Below, in pieces: positions 8,298 through 16,554 of a stretch of DNA of 47,181 nt; the first letter of the stretch is position 1, and every line of letters starts with the position of its first letter. This DNA comes from an uncultured bacterium (GTDB lineage: Bacteria; Actinomycetota; Coriobacteriia; Coriobacteriales; Coriobacteriaceae), in the NCBI GenBank assembly GCA_905214525.1, contig CAJMMN010000016.1, positions 1-47,181 of the forward strand. Direction: 5' to 3'. Below the pieces are notes generated by a model. The model was not told the DNA's origin, made no database searches, and saw only the letters and a program-made list of their open reading frames with translations. Made by a program: the position numbers and the translations under genes.

Positions 8298-8819
8298 ATG
8301 GAGACTATCGAAGCACTCATCCACCGCCGCAGCTGCCGCAAATACAGTGATCGTCCCGTCGAGGCCGAAAAGCTCGCACGCATTATCGAGGCCGGCCAGT
8401 ATGCACCCAGTGGCATGGGGCGCCAGCCGGTGACGTTTGTCGCCGTCACCGACCCCACGACCGTTGAGCGCCTCTCGCAGCTCAACGCACAGGTCATGGG
8501 CAGCAACAGCGACCCCTTCTATGGCGCCAAGACCGTTGTGGTGGTACTGGTCGACCGCAGCGTGCCCACGCACCTGGAAGACGGATCGCTCGCCATGGGC
8601 AACCTGCTCAACGCCGCCTATGCACTGGGTGTCGACTCATGCTGGATTCACCGCGCGCATGAGGTCTTTGACTCGCCCGAGGGCCTGGAGCTGCTGGCCA
8701 GCTGGGGCCTGCCCGCCGACGGCAGCCTGCGCGGCGTCGGTCACTGCATTCTGGGCTATGCCGAAGACACGCTACCCGAGCCCAAACCCCGCCGCGACAA
8801 CGTGGTGTACGTTAGGTAA
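8298..8819 (+). CDS. Nitroreductase family protein
   Basis: It is a 173-residue single-domain flavoprotein of the nitroreductase fold (PF00881), which binds FMN and uses NAD(P)H to reduce quinones, nitro groups or related acceptors. The FMN phosphate-binding start RRSCRKYSDRPV is near residue 10, PSGMGRQP near 40, and the late GHCILGYAEDTLPEPKPR carries the GY..E..P motif of the family. The length is that of small clostridial-type members, which act as homodimers. ATG 8298 is preceded by AAGGAGACACC. The 294-bp gap upstream contains an AT-rich stretch around 8100-8180 but no certain promoter. Confidence 0.9.
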   Translation: METIEALIHRRSCRKYSDRPVEAEKLARIIEAGQYAPSGMGRQPVTFVAVTDPTTVERLSQLNAQVMGSNSDPFYGAKTVVVVLVDRSVPTHLEDGSLAMGNLLNAAYALGVDSCWIHRAHEVFDSPEGLELLASWGLPADGSLRGVGHCILGYAEDTLPEPKPRRDNVVYVR

Positions 8820-8825
8820 TTAGTT

Positions 8826-8847
8826 CCGCCGTTCTAACGAACGGCGG
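8826..8847. terminator. Hairpin between convergent genes
   Basis: CCGCCGTTC and GAACGGCGG pair perfectly around TAAC, 6 bp after the nitroreductase stop. There is no T-run on either side, so termination is uncertain. Confidence 0.5.
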
Positions 8848-8860
8848 ACCCGCTCGCAAC

Positions 8861-9436
8861 TTATCCTGCCGATGGAGTTGTCATCGTTTCGTTCGCGTGA
8901 GTCGTTTCGGCTTCGCTGCCCTGTTCGTCCTCGTCCTTTTGCGCATCGGCGATGGTGGAGGCCGCCGCAACGATACCGCGCTGGGGCGCAACGCCCGTCT
9001 GGGTCTGTGCGCCCTCGACAACTTCTGTGCCTGCATGCGCGAGCTCGGGCGATTTAAACACTGCGTCCAAGTTGGCGCCACCGCCGGCGTAGCCAAGCGC
9101 AGCGAGCGCGATGACGATTACTGCAACGATGACCGCGATCGGAACATAACGATGCCAACCAGCCGGGTTGAGTCCGCTGCGGCGAGCCGCCCCGCGGCTG
9201 ATGTAACCAAGCGTGCCGTCGTGCTTGAGCTTTGAGCCCACCACGCGTTTGCGGCCCCACAGTGAGGACTCTGCCTGCATTGCCAAGCGGGCGCTTGCCG
9301 AAGGATAGCCGTATTTAGTGCGCTTGAACGAGCCATCAAACCCCGAAGCGTGTTTACCCCACGTCACCGATGTTGTGCGTCGGTTGACCGGCGCGGCACT
9401 CCGCCTTCTGCGGCTCGGTTTTGAAGTCTCAGCCAT
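8861..9436 (-). CDS. Single-pass membrane protein, unknown function
   Basis: The family is not recognised. The 191-residue product has a strongly basic N-terminal half (SRRRRSA, KRTKYGYPSASARLAM), one membrane segment near residues 98-118 (YVPIAVIVAVIVIALAALGY), and an acidic Ser/Thr/Glu-rich C-terminal tail. By the positive-inside rule the basic half is cytoplasmic and the tail outside. ATG 9436 has GAGGGCAT upstream. It follows the regulator at 9521 by about 85 bp on the same strand, but no terminator decides whether they are co-transcribed. Confidence 0.7.
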   Translation of the reverse strand: MAETSKPSRRRRSAAPVNRRTTSVTWGKHASGFDGSFKRTKYGYPSASARLAMQAESSLWGRKRVVGSKLKHDGTLGYISRGAARRSGLNPAGWHRYVPIAVIVAVIVIALAALGYAGGGANLDAVFKSPELAHAGTEVVEGAQTQTGVAPQRGIVAAASTIADAQKDEDEQGSEAETTHANETMTTPSAG

Positions 9437-9520
9437 ATGCCCTCGCACGCCGTAACCAAATCGAAACAATAACGCTTTGGACTGTAGCACACGCGTCGCG
9501 CGCGGTCACGGGCGCCTCGC

Positions 9521-10738
9521 TCAACGGTCATCGTCCTTCAGCAAGCGCCACAGCGTTGTACGGCTTATGCCCAGCACCTCCGCCGCACGGGTTCGGTTGC
9601 CGTGGAGATGGTCTACAACCAAATGCGCGATATCTCGCTCGGTATCGGCCAGCGGTCGCAGGATATACAGGTCACTTTCGAGCGTCGGGGCGCCAAAGGT
9701 TGCGGTCTTAATCACGTCCTCTTGGGCGAGCACTTCCTCCGCCACAGCGCGGTCCACCGTGCCCGCCCCCACCAATATATACAGTCGTTCCGAGACCTCG
9801 CGGAGCTGCAGATAATTGCGCGGCCAGCGGTAAGCATCGAGCGTCTTCGTCGCCGCGGCAGACAGCGTGGGCGCTGCCGTCCCAAATGCATCAGCGAGAT
9901 ATTCCAAATAGCGCGCAACCTTCGTCGACGCGGCTCCCTGCTCGGCGATTGCCGGCGCCACACTCACCGCACAGGCGAAGCGCTCGGTCACAAAAGCAGC
10001 CTGATCGCTTTCGCTGCCGCCCGGCATGTCATTCGCCGTCAGCACCACATGGCAGCGCGTCGCCAACGCGGTGTCGGCCATCGTGGAAACGAGCTCGCGA
10101 AGGCGCTGGGGGCCAACCGCATTCCAGCCCGCAATGCAAAGTGTCAGCCCCGTTTGGTACAACGGCGATTCGGCGCTTTTGAGCACGTGGCGCCAACCGC
10201 GATCGGTAAGCTCATCGAGCGCAACGGCAACAAAGGGTTGATCGGCAAAAGGACCGTCCAGATAGAGGCGCTTGGCTATCTCGACCTGACCCGCTCCCAG
10301 CTCGCCCTCGAGCATAAGGGGCACACCGCGCGCGTAGCTCTCGGCGACCGGCGCAGCTACCGAGGCCGCCCCCTCAACGATGCCGTACGCGCTCGATTCG
10401 TAGCGGGCCTCAACTTCGTCGGCGTTGAGCCACTCGATGCCCGCATGTGCCGCGGCGCCGCGTACCTCGCGGACCACGACGACCCAAAGGCCCCCGCCTT
10501 CTTTGTCGGTGGGGCGAACGGTCAGGCTCAGGCGCGTACCCGCACGCCCCATAACCAGACGCGCGCCGTCTCCTATACGGTCGAGGCGCTCAGCGACAAA
10601 AGCCGCCACATCCCGCTCAAGCGCCGCGTCATTCATGGTCGAAATCGCGACGTCCCCACGCGCATCGATTGCCAATGCCGAGGCCCCGGCAGCAGCCAGG
10701 GCCTCGGTCAAGATGTTCAGCTTGGCATCGCTATCCAT
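9521..10738 (-). CDS. Sigma-54-activator-like regulator with degenerate ATPase and Fis-type HTH
   Basis: It is a 405-residue protein laid out like an NtrC/PrpR-type activator. Residues 1-115 are a possible sensory domain, about 120-335 an AAA+ like region, and 380-400 a Fis-type helix-turn-helix (NRTRAAEVLGISRTTLWRLL). The family pattern WPGN..L.. survives as YRWPRNYLQLREV (303-315). The ATPase core is ruined: the Walker A equivalent reads GELGAGQ (145-151) with no lysine, the Walker B acidic pair is missing and no GAFTGA loop is visible. It therefore probably cannot remodel sigma-54 holoenzyme and may act as a plain DNA-binding regulator. It lies downstream of the YeiH-type gene on the same strand, separated by a long inverted repeat. 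ATG 10738 is chosen on domain start; its ribosome site (GGACAGGGGC) is weak. Confidence 0.8.
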   Translation of the reverse strand: MDSDAKLNILTEALAAAGASALAIDARGDVAISTMNDAALERDVAAFVAERLDRIGDGARLVMGRAGTRLSLTVRPTDKEGGGLWVVVVREVRGAAAHAGIEWLNADEVEARYESSAYGIVEGAASVAAPVAESYARGVPLMLEGELGAGQVEIAKRLYLDGPFADQPFVAVALDELTDRGWRHVLKSAESPLYQTGLTLCIAGWNAVGPQRLRELVSTMADTALATRCHVVLTANDMPGGSESDQAAFVTERFACAVSVAPAIAEQGAASTKVARYLEYLADAFGTAAPTLSAAATKTLDAYRWPRNYLQLREVSERLYILVGAGTVDRAVAEEVLAQEDVIKTATFGAPTLESDLYILRPLADTERDIAHLVVDHLHGNRTRAAEVLGISRTTLWRLLKDDDR

Positions 10739-10887
10739 GATTTGCCCCTGTCCGCGGCGACGTGCAACCGCCGACGGTCGCACGACCGAGTGTTTCAAAA
10801 TTGAACGATATTGCTCACCAAACACTATAGGGCAGAAAGCGCCGTCCTGCGAGTATAGGTGTTGCCCCGCATCGCCATCCTGGCGGG

Positions 10888-10952
10888 GCGATAAGAGCTC
10901 TTCGGGACTTATAAACCTGCGGACAAGCCATACCCGCAAGAGCTCCTATCGC
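10888..10952. repeat. Long inverted repeat D (about 20-bp arms)
   Basis: GCGATAAGAGCTCTTCGGG (10888-10906) and CCCGCAAGAGCTCCTATCGC (10933-10952) are almost perfectly complementary. CCTGCGG/CCGCAGG further out and the hairpin GCCCCGC/GCGGGGC at about 10865-10890 add to the structure. It lies 50 bp past the YeiH-type stop codon without a T-run. Confidence 0.65.
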
Positions 10953-11004
10953 TCCACCGCAGGCTTGCGCTCACCAGCAACCAGCACGCGAATAAGCTAC
11001 TTCT

Positions 11005-12039
11005 CTACCAGATTCCCAGCACGTGCTGCATTCCCAAACTCATGCACGCAATGCCAATCCAGCAGCAAAAGCCCAGCGCGATGGGCTTGCCGCCCTTTTT
11101 GACCAGCTCGACGATATCGGTATTAAAGCCAATAGCCGCCATGGCCATCACGATAAAGAACTTCGACAGCTCCTTGATGGGCGCCGTGATGGACACGGGA
11201 AGCTGAAGCACCGTGGTGATTACGCTCGCCAGCACAAAGAACAGCACAAACATGGGAAACGCGCGTTTAAGCGAGAACGTGCTTTTGGCGTCGCCGCCGG
11301 CATTGCGCGCCAGATGCATCTGCCAGCATGCGAGGACCAACGTGATGGGAATAATGGCCAGCGTCCTGGTGAGCTTGACCACCGTGGCGCTCTCGAGCAC
11401 ATTGGCGCCGGGATGCATGCTGTCCCAAGCGCTCGCTGCAGCCGTTACGGACGAGGTGTCGTTGATGGCGGTGCCGGCAAACAGGCCAAAGCCCTCGTTG
11501 GTCAGCCCGAGCATACCGCCGAGCGTCGGAAACACGAGCGCCGCGATAACGTTAAACAGGAAGATGACCGAAATAGCCTGGGCAATCTCGCGATCGTCGG
11601 CATCGATGACGGGCGCGGTCGCGGCGATGGCAGAACCGCCGCAAATTGACGAGCCCACGCCCACAAGCGTCGCGATCTTGCTCGGCACGTTCATAACGCG
11701 GCAGAGCACAAAGGCGATGACAAGCGAGGTCGAGATTGTCGCCACGATAATCGGTAGCGACTGGGCGCCCTTGGACAGAATCTGGGAGAGGTTCATGCCA
11801 AAGCCAAGCAGGATAACCGCGTACTGCAAGACTTTTTTAGACGTATAGGTGACACCGACGGCGAGCTGTTCGCGGCGATTCTTGGGAAAGACGAGCGCCA
11901 GAACCATGCCGAAGAGGATGGCGAATACCGGCCCACCGACCACCTCAATCTGTTTGCCGAGCAGCGTTGCGGGGATAGCGATGATCAGGCAGAACAAGAC
12001 ACCCTTCCAGCGCTCGCGTACGATATTCGCCAGTTGCAT
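11005..12039 (-). CDS. YeiH/UPF0324 family putative anion (sulfate) exporter
   Basis: It is a 344-residue, highly hydrophobic protein of PF03601 with about ten membrane segments. Family landmarks are LLGFGMNLSQIL, VGVGSSICGGSAIAATAPVI near residue 130, GTAINDTSSVTAAA near 190 and a C-terminal KGGKPIALGF stretch. Members are annotated as putative sulfate exporters on limited evidence; the substrate is not known from this sequence. ATG 12039 has GAAGGAATCCCAT before it. It is divergent from a GntR gene, a typical regulator-target pair, and is followed on the same strand by the sigma-54-activator-like regulator. Confidence 0.85.
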   Translation of the reverse strand: MQLANIVRERWKGVLFCLIIAIPATLLGKQIEVVGGPVFAILFGMVLALVFPKNRREQLAVGVTYTSKKVLQYAVILLGFGMNLSQILSKGAQSLPIIVATISTSLVIAFVLCRVMNVPSKIATLVGVGSSICGGSAIAATAPVIDADDREIAQAISVIFLFNVIAALVFPTLGGMLGLTNEGFGLFAGTAINDTSSVTAAASAWDSMHPGANVLESATVVKLTRTLAIIPITLVLACWQMHLARNAGGDAKSTFSLKRAFPMFVLFFVLASVITTVLQLPVSITAPIKELSKFFIVMAMAAIGFNTDIVELVKKGGKPIALGFCCWIGIACMSLGMQHVLGIW

Positions 12040-12202
12040 ATGGGATTCCTTCTTTCTCTTTCACGTTTGCGACGGCTTATGATACGGCAACATTGAGCGC
12101 AGCCTTGCGTAAACAAAGACTAAGATGCCGCAATAGTTCTTGGGCAACAGCCGAATTACCCACCGCGGAAAGCTGATTCGCGGCATAATTAACAACTGAC
12201 AT

Positions 12203-12934
12203 ATGAGTTTGATAGAACAGTTGCGAGGCGCTATGGAAGAATCGATGCACGTCGGCGAGCAGGAAACGAGCCTACAGGACCAGTCCTACCACACCATTCG
12301 ACGCAAAATCGTCTACCTGGACTACAAGCCGGGCGAAAAGCTGGGCGTCAAGCAACTTTGCGACGACCTGGATATGGGGCGCACGCCCGTGCGCGAGGCT
12401 TTGGTTCGCTTGGCGCAGGAAGGCCTGGTGCGCACCGTGCCCCAGAGCGGCACCTACGTCTCACCCATCAACCTCACCCTTGCCGAGAGTGCCTGTTACA
12501 TCCGCGAGCATCTGGAAAAGCAGGTGATTGTGGAGTGCTGTGCGCGCGCCACGTCGGCCGGCATCGAGCAGCTCGACCGCGCCATCGTGCTGCAGGAAAA
12601 GGCCATGGCCGAAGAGGATCGCATCGGCTTCTTTTTGAGCGACAACCTCATGCATCACATGATTTTTAGCATCGCATGTCGCAGCACCGTGTGGTCGTGG
12701 CTCGAAGAGACCAATGCCGACCTGGAGCGCTTCCGCTGGCTGCGCGCCGCCACGCAGGTTCTCGACAATCAGGACATCGTGAACGAGCACAAGCAGATTC
12801 GCCGCGCTATCGCCGGTCGCGACCCCATCGAAGCGAGCTTTTTGGTCAGCAAGCACCTGCACATGATGTTCCGCAACCAAACCGAAGTTCTGGACCAATT
12901 CCCCGAGTACTTCGAGACCAGCAAGCTTCGCTAA
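12203..12934 (+). CDS. GntR (FadR subfamily) transcriptional regulator
   Basis: It is a 243-residue two-domain regulator. A winged helix at about residues 25-90 contains LGVKQLCDDLDMGRTPVREAL and the wing SGTYVSPI. The all-helical FCD ligand domain (about 100-225) shows the spaced metal or ligand residues DNLMHHMIF and HLHMMF. It is divergent from the YeiH-type gene and probably controls it. Two starts are possible: ATG 12203 (no ribosome site) or ATG 12233, which has GCGAGGCGCT just upstream; with a CATAAT -10 candidate at 12184-12189 the second gives a normal leader. The TAA stop is also the first bases of a dispersed repeat. Confidence 0.88.
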   Translation: MSLIEQLRGAMEESMHVGEQETSLQDQSYHTIRRKIVYLDYKPGEKLGVKQLCDDLDMGRTPVREALVRLAQEGLVRTVPQSGTYVSPINLTLAESACYIREHLEKQVIVECCARATSAGIEQLDRAIVLQEKAMAEEDRIGFFLSDNLMHHMIFSIACRSTVWSWLEETNADLERFRWLRAATQVLDNQDIVNEHKQIRRAIAGRDPIEASFLVSKHLHMMFRNQTEVLDQFPEYFETSKLR

Positions 12935-12978
12935 CCTGCCAAAAAGGGACAGGTTTATTTTGGCAGGTTTTATCTGGG
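12933..12978 (+). repeat. Dispersed 47-bp repeat, copy 1
   Basis: AACCTGCCAAAA and TTTTGGCAGGTT form 12-bp inverted ends around AGGGACAGGTTTA, and the element continues with TTATCTGGG. The first two bases belong to the GntR stop codon. The core is identical to copy 5. Confidence 0.85.
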
Positions 12979-12989
12979 CAAATGCAGAA

Positions 12990-13025
12990 AAGGCCCGGCT
13001 CCGTCTTGATGCGGAGCCGGGCCTT
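12990..13025. terminator. Terminator between gntR and glmS
   Basis: Arms AAGGCCCGGCTCCG and CGGAGCCGGGCCTT pair perfectly around 8 bases. On the minus strand TTTCTG follows, so it serves glmS best, though it can act for both convergent genes. Confidence 0.8.
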
Positions 13026-13048
13026 AGTCGCTAGAACGGCGGAACCAA

Positions 13049-14896
13049 CTACTCTACCGTGACGCTCTTGGCCAGGTTACGGGGCTGGTCGACGTCGCAG
13101 CCGCGCAGGATGGCGACCTCGCGGGCGAGCAGCTGCAGAGGAACGCTCGCCGTGATGGGGCTGAACACGTCGCGGACTGCCGGCACGCGGACGATGCAGT
13201 CGGCGATCTTGTTGATCTCCTCGTCGCCCTCGGTGGCAACGACGATGACCTTGGCGCCGCGTGCCTTGCACTCCATAAGGTTCGACACGGTCTTGTCGTA
13301 GGTGGCACTCTTGGTGGCCACAGCGATGACAGGGAAGCCCGGGTCGATCAGGGCAATGGGGCCGTGCTTCATCTCACCGGCGGCGTAGGCCTCGGCGTGC
13401 AGGTAGCTGACCTCCTTGAGCTTGAGCGCACCCTCGTAGGAAATAGCGGCACCCATGCCGCGACCCACGAACAGCGCGGACTGCGCGTCCTTGCACAGCA
13501 GGGCGGCCTCATGAACGGCCTCGGTCTGGGTATCCAAAATCCACTGGATCTGCTCGGCCGTATCGGAAAGCTCGCGGAACAGCATGCGCGCCTGTTTGGT
13601 GGTCAGACGGTACTTAACCTGCGCCAACAGCAAAGCCAGCAGCGTAAGGCTCACGACCTGGCCGATGAAGCTCTTGGTCGAGGCGACCGCGATCTCCTTG
13701 TTGGCCTTAGTGTAGATGACGCCGTCGCTCTCACGCGCCACGGGGCTACCAACCACGTTGGTGATGCCGAAGACCTTGGCACCCTTGATGCGCGCGTCGC
13801 GAATGGCGGCAAGGGTGTCGGCCGTCTCGCCCGACTGGGACACGGCAACGACAAGCGTCGTCGGCGTGATGATGGGATTGCGATAGCGGAACTCGCTGGC
13901 CGCCTCCACCTCGGTGGGGATGCGAGCCCAGCCCTCAATGAGATTCTTGGCAATGAGTCCGGCGTGGTAGCTGGTGCCGCAAGCGATCACGTAGACACGG
14001 TCGATGTCGTTGAGCTCCTCGAGCGAAAGGCCCAGCTCGTCGATATCGAGCTCGCCGGCGGGGGTCATGCGGCCCACCAGGGTATCGCGCACAACGCGAG
14101 GCTGCTCGTGGATTTCCTTGAGCATAAAGTCGGGATAACCGCCCTTTTCTGCCATGTCCAGGTCCCAGTCGATGTGGGTGACCTTGGGCTCGATAACGTT
14201 GCCGGCCTCGTCGGTGTACTCGACGCTTGCGGGCGTAAGCTTGGCAAACTGACCGTCCTCGAGCACCACGACATCGCGGGTGGCGTCGATGAGCGCGATA
14301 ACATCGGAAGCAACATAGGAACCGGTTTCGCCCACGCCAACTACGATCGGGGAATCCTTGCGGGCCACGGCGATCACGCCGGGCTCGTCAGCGCACACGG
14401 CGGCCAGACCATAGGCACCGACCACGTGGGTGCAAGCCTCGCGCACGGAGGCCATCAGGTCATGTGTCTCGGTATAGGCCTCCTCGATCAGATGCGCGAA
14501 GACCTCGGTATCGGTCTCGCTCTTAAAGTGATGGCCGCGGCCCTCCAGCTCTTCGCGCAGCTCGGCGAAGTTCTCGATGATGCCGTTGTGGACGATGGCG
14601 ATACGACCGTCGCAGCTGGTGTGGGGGTGAGCGTTAACGACGGAGGGCTTGCCGTGGGTGGCCCAACGGGTGTGGCCGATACCGCAGGTAGCGTCGCTGT
14701 CGATGTTGGAAAGCTCGCTCTCTAGGCCCGCGACCTTGCCCACGCGGCGGATGACGTCGAGGTGCGCCGCGGCGCCCTCGCCCACCTCGAGCGCGACGCC
14801 CGAGGAGTCATAGCCGCGATACTCCATACGCTTGAGGCCCGTGACCAGGATGTTCTTTGCAATATCAGAGCCGGTGTAGCCGACGATTCCGCACAT
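13049..14896 (-). CDS. glmS: Glutamine-fructose-6-phosphate aminotransferase (isomerizing)
   Basis: It makes glucosamine-6-phosphate from fructose-6-phosphate and glutamine, the entry step to peptidoglycan amino sugars. The 615-residue protein begins MCGIVGYTG, in which Cys2 is the glutaminase nucleophile; GHTRWATHG and HNGIIEN belong to the class II amidotransferase domain (1-240). Two SIS sugar-isomerase domains follow, with VIACGTSYHAG, VSQSGETADT, STKSFIGQV and the conserved end DQPRNLAKSVTVE. ATG 14896 is fixed by the N-terminal cysteine. No glmS ribozyme was seen in the 5' region; instead a TACAAT promoter and a 24-bp palindrome lie upstream. Confidence 0.97.
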   Translation of the reverse strand: MCGIVGYTGSDIAKNILVTGLKRMEYRGYDSSGVALEVGEGAAAHLDVIRRVGKVAGLESELSNIDSDATCGIGHTRWATHGKPSVVNAHPHTSCDGRIAIVHNGIIENFAELREELEGRGHHFKSETDTEVFAHLIEEAYTETHDLMASVREACTHVVGAYGLAAVCADEPGVIAVARKDSPIVVGVGETGSYVASDVIALIDATRDVVVLEDGQFAKLTPASVEYTDEAGNVIEPKVTHIDWDLDMAEKGGYPDFMLKEIHEQPRVVRDTLVGRMTPAGELDIDELGLSLEELNDIDRVYVIACGTSYHAGLIAKNLIEGWARIPTEVEAASEFRYRNPIITPTTLVVAVSQSGETADTLAAIRDARIKGAKVFGITNVVGSPVARESDGVIYTKANKEIAVASTKSFIGQVVSLTLLALLLAQVKYRLTTKQARMLFRELSDTAEQIQWILDTQTEAVHEAALLCKDAQSALFVGRGMGAAISYEGALKLKEVSYLHAEAYAAGEMKHGPIALIDPGFPVIAVATKSATYDKTVSNLMECKARGAKVIVVATEGDEEINKIADCIVRVPAVRDVFSPITASVPLQLLAREVAILRGCDVDQPRNLAKSVTVE

Positions 14897-14970
14897 AAGA
14901 TAAATCCCTTCGTTCGCGTGACTGCAAGACGTCCACGCACAAGGGGCGCTGAGACGCATAACGTTCGAGT

Positions 14971-14976
14971 ATTGTA
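14971..14976 (-). promoter_or_regulatory. Candidate -10 (TACAAT) for glmS
   Basis: On the minus strand GAGTACAATACTCG contains TACAAT 75 bp before the glmS start. The ilvE promoter has the same GAGTACAAT context. No good -35 is visible. Confidence 0.5.
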
Positions 14977-15006
14977 CTCACGCAGGCGCAAGCTGATATA
15001 CCAGAT

Positions 15007-15030
15007 GTGGTATCTCAACTTAGATACCAC
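15007..15030. promoter_or_regulatory. 24-bp palindromic operator candidate
   Basis: GTGGTATCT and AGATACCAC are perfect inverted repeats separated by CAACTT. A further related half site, GATATACCA, lies just to the left (14995-15003). The palindrome is about 30 bp upstream of the glmS -10 and 178 bp upstream of lacI. The binding protein is unknown; the adjacent LacI product or a GntR protein are possibilities. Confidence 0.6.
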
Positions 15031-15111
15031 CCGATGCACACACGTCCAGCCGGTCCAAACCAACGCAATGGGACAGGCGCCTTCGTGGTGGTCGCGTTGG
15101 CAACAGCGTTT

Positions 15112-15159
15112 CCCCAGATAAAACCTGCCAAAATAAACCTATCCCTTTTTGGTAGGTTT
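15112..15159 (-). repeat. Dispersed 47-bp repeat, copy 2 (reversed)
   Basis: This copy is on the opposite strand to the other four and reads AACCTACCAAAAAGGGATAGG. The change G to A in the left arm is matched by C to T in the inner AGGT arm, so AACCTR/YAGGTT pairing is kept. It ends next to the lacI promoter. Confidence 0.85.
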
Positions 15160-15163
15160 GGGA

Positions 15164-15172
15164 TGCTACAAT
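15164..15172 (+). promoter_or_regulatory. Extended -10 promoter of lacI
   Basis: TGCTACAAT fits an extended -10 (TGnTANAAT), 36 bases before the lacI ATG. The region that would be the -35 lies in repeat copy 2, so the repeat may influence this promoter. Confidence 0.5.
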
Positions 15173-15207
15173 CTGGCTTGTACTTGAAACGCATCAAAGG
15201 GGCCGCT

Positions 15208-16341
15208 ATGGCAAAGGTTAAAATCAGCGACGTCGCGCGCGAGGCCGGGGTTTCGCTGGGCACGGTTTCCAACGCGCTCAACCATCCCGAGAAGTTGCGC
15301 CCCGAGACCCTCAGGCTCATCAACGAGACCATCAATCGCCTGGGCTACCTGCCCAACCAAAGCGCTCGTCAGCTCGCGGGCGGCGCCACCAAGTCCTTTG
15401 GCCTGGTGCTCCCCCGTCTCGACCACGGCTTTTCGCTCCAAATCGCCAGCGGCGCCCACAACGAGGCCCGCAAGCACGGCTACGATCTGCTCATCGCCAA
15501 TGCCGATAACGACGATATTCTCGAGGATCATTACCTGCGCTATTTTATGGGCACGCAGATGTCCGGCGTCATGGTTCAGCCCATGGCGTCCCCCGACTGG
15601 CACCCCGCTATGACCAAGATGCCCGTGCCGATCGTCTATCTGGACATCCATTGCTCCGAGCCCGGTTACTACGTGGCCGCCGACAACGAGGCACAGGGGC
15701 GTATTATCGCCGAGCTCGCCATCGCCCGCGGCGCACGCCATATCACCGTTGTGGGCCGAGCGGCATTTATGCAGCTCACCCTGCGCGTCCTTGGCATCCA
15801 CAAGGCACTTGCCCTGCATCCTGATATCAAAATTGAGGTCATCGATGCCGGGGAGTGGAATACCGCAGCCGACGGCTACAGCATCGGTACCCAGATTGCC
15901 GAACGCCCTGCTGACGAGCGCCCCGATTTTGTCATCGGCCTGACCGACGTATTGGCCTCGGGCGTTATCTCGGCGCTGACCGACAAAGGCATTTCCGTCC
16001 CCGGCCAGGTCCGCGTGGCCGGCTGCGACGGCAACCCGCTCGCTTGGAGCGGATCGGTCCCGCTCACCACGGTAGCACCCCCAGGCTACGAGATTGGCCG
16101 CAAGGGCGTTCAATTGCTCATGGAGCAAATCGAGGATAAACCTGCCGCCAAGACCAAACGAGTCCGCATCGGCTCCGCCGCGCGCACCGTCACCACGGCC
16201 ACGGCCGCCGAGGACATTAACCGTCAGGAGCTCGTGCGCCCCTTCTTGCTCGAACGTGTGAGCACCCAAAAGGCCGAGCAGCACCCGACGGGCCCATCCG
16301 CGGCCCCAATAACCGACATCAACCTGGGCGCCTACCTGTAA
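15208..16341 (+). CDS. LacI family transcriptional regulator
   Basis: It is a 377-residue protein. Residues 3-57 form the LacI helix-turn-helix and hinge (KISDVAREAGVSLGTVSNAL, RLGYLPNQSARQLAGG). The rest is a type I periplasmic-binding-like ligand domain (FGLVLPRLDHGFS, VVAVDNEAQG-like AADNEAQGR, VAGCDGNPL). A C-terminal tail of about 45 residues beyond the usual end finishes with DINLGAYL. ATG 15208 has AAAGGGG at the right distance. There is no transport operon next to it; the nearest sugar-related genes are the HAD phosphatases further right. A gene remnant at 21804-21860 ends in the same INLGAYL, so a related gene may once have stood beside the second HAD gene. Confidence 0.9.
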   Translation: MAKVKISDVAREAGVSLGTVSNALNHPEKLRPETLRLINETINRLGYLPNQSARQLAGGATKSFGLVLPRLDHGFSLQIASGAHNEARKHGYDLLIANADNDDILEDHYLRYFMGTQMSGVMVQPMASPDWHPAMTKMPVPIVYLDIHCSEPGYYVAADNEAQGRIIAELAIARGARHITVVGRAAFMQLTLRVLGIHKALALHPDIKIEVIDAGEWNTAADGYSIGTQIAERPADERPDFVIGLTDVLASGVISALTDKGISVPGQVRVAGCDGNPLAWSGSVPLTTVAPPGYEIGRKGVQLLMEQIEDKPAAKTKRVRIGSAARTVTTATAAEDINRQELVRPFLLERVSTQKAEQHPTGPSAAPITDINLGAYL

Positions 16342-16344
16342 CAA

Positions 16345-16382
16345 AAAACGCCGCAACGGGAACAGTCCCGCCGCGGCGTTTT
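16345..16382 (+). terminator. Terminator of lacI
   Basis: AAAACGCCGC and GCGGCGTTTT enclose an inner CGGG/CCCG pair. It starts 3 bp after the stop codon and works in either direction. Confidence 0.85.
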
Positions 16383-16554
16383 GCTGGCCCCATGTTCCCT
16401 CCCCGTTTAGCCGGACCTGCGGCTACGGATATTTATGGAATGTAATCCATTTTTCATTAACTTTTTTGTTAAAATAGATTCAATTCCATATTTTTAGATA
16501 TTTCCTATAAGTATTGATTTTGCTCCAGTTTTTTCTCGCCAAGAAAGGGGTTTC

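Noticed and set aside
10739..11004. Sigma-54 (-24/-12) promoter near the activator-like gene
   Set aside because: No TGGCAC-N5-TTGC pattern was seen.
14897..14970. glmS ribozyme
   Set aside because: The leader implied by the TACAAT promoter is about 70 bases, too short for the ribozyme core, and no matching sequence is present.
15007..15207. N-terminal extension of the LacI frame containing KPAKINLSLFG
   Set aside because: The peptide is the translation of repeat copy 2 and recurs upstream of the second HAD gene for the same reason; the true start is ATG 15208 with a ribosome site.
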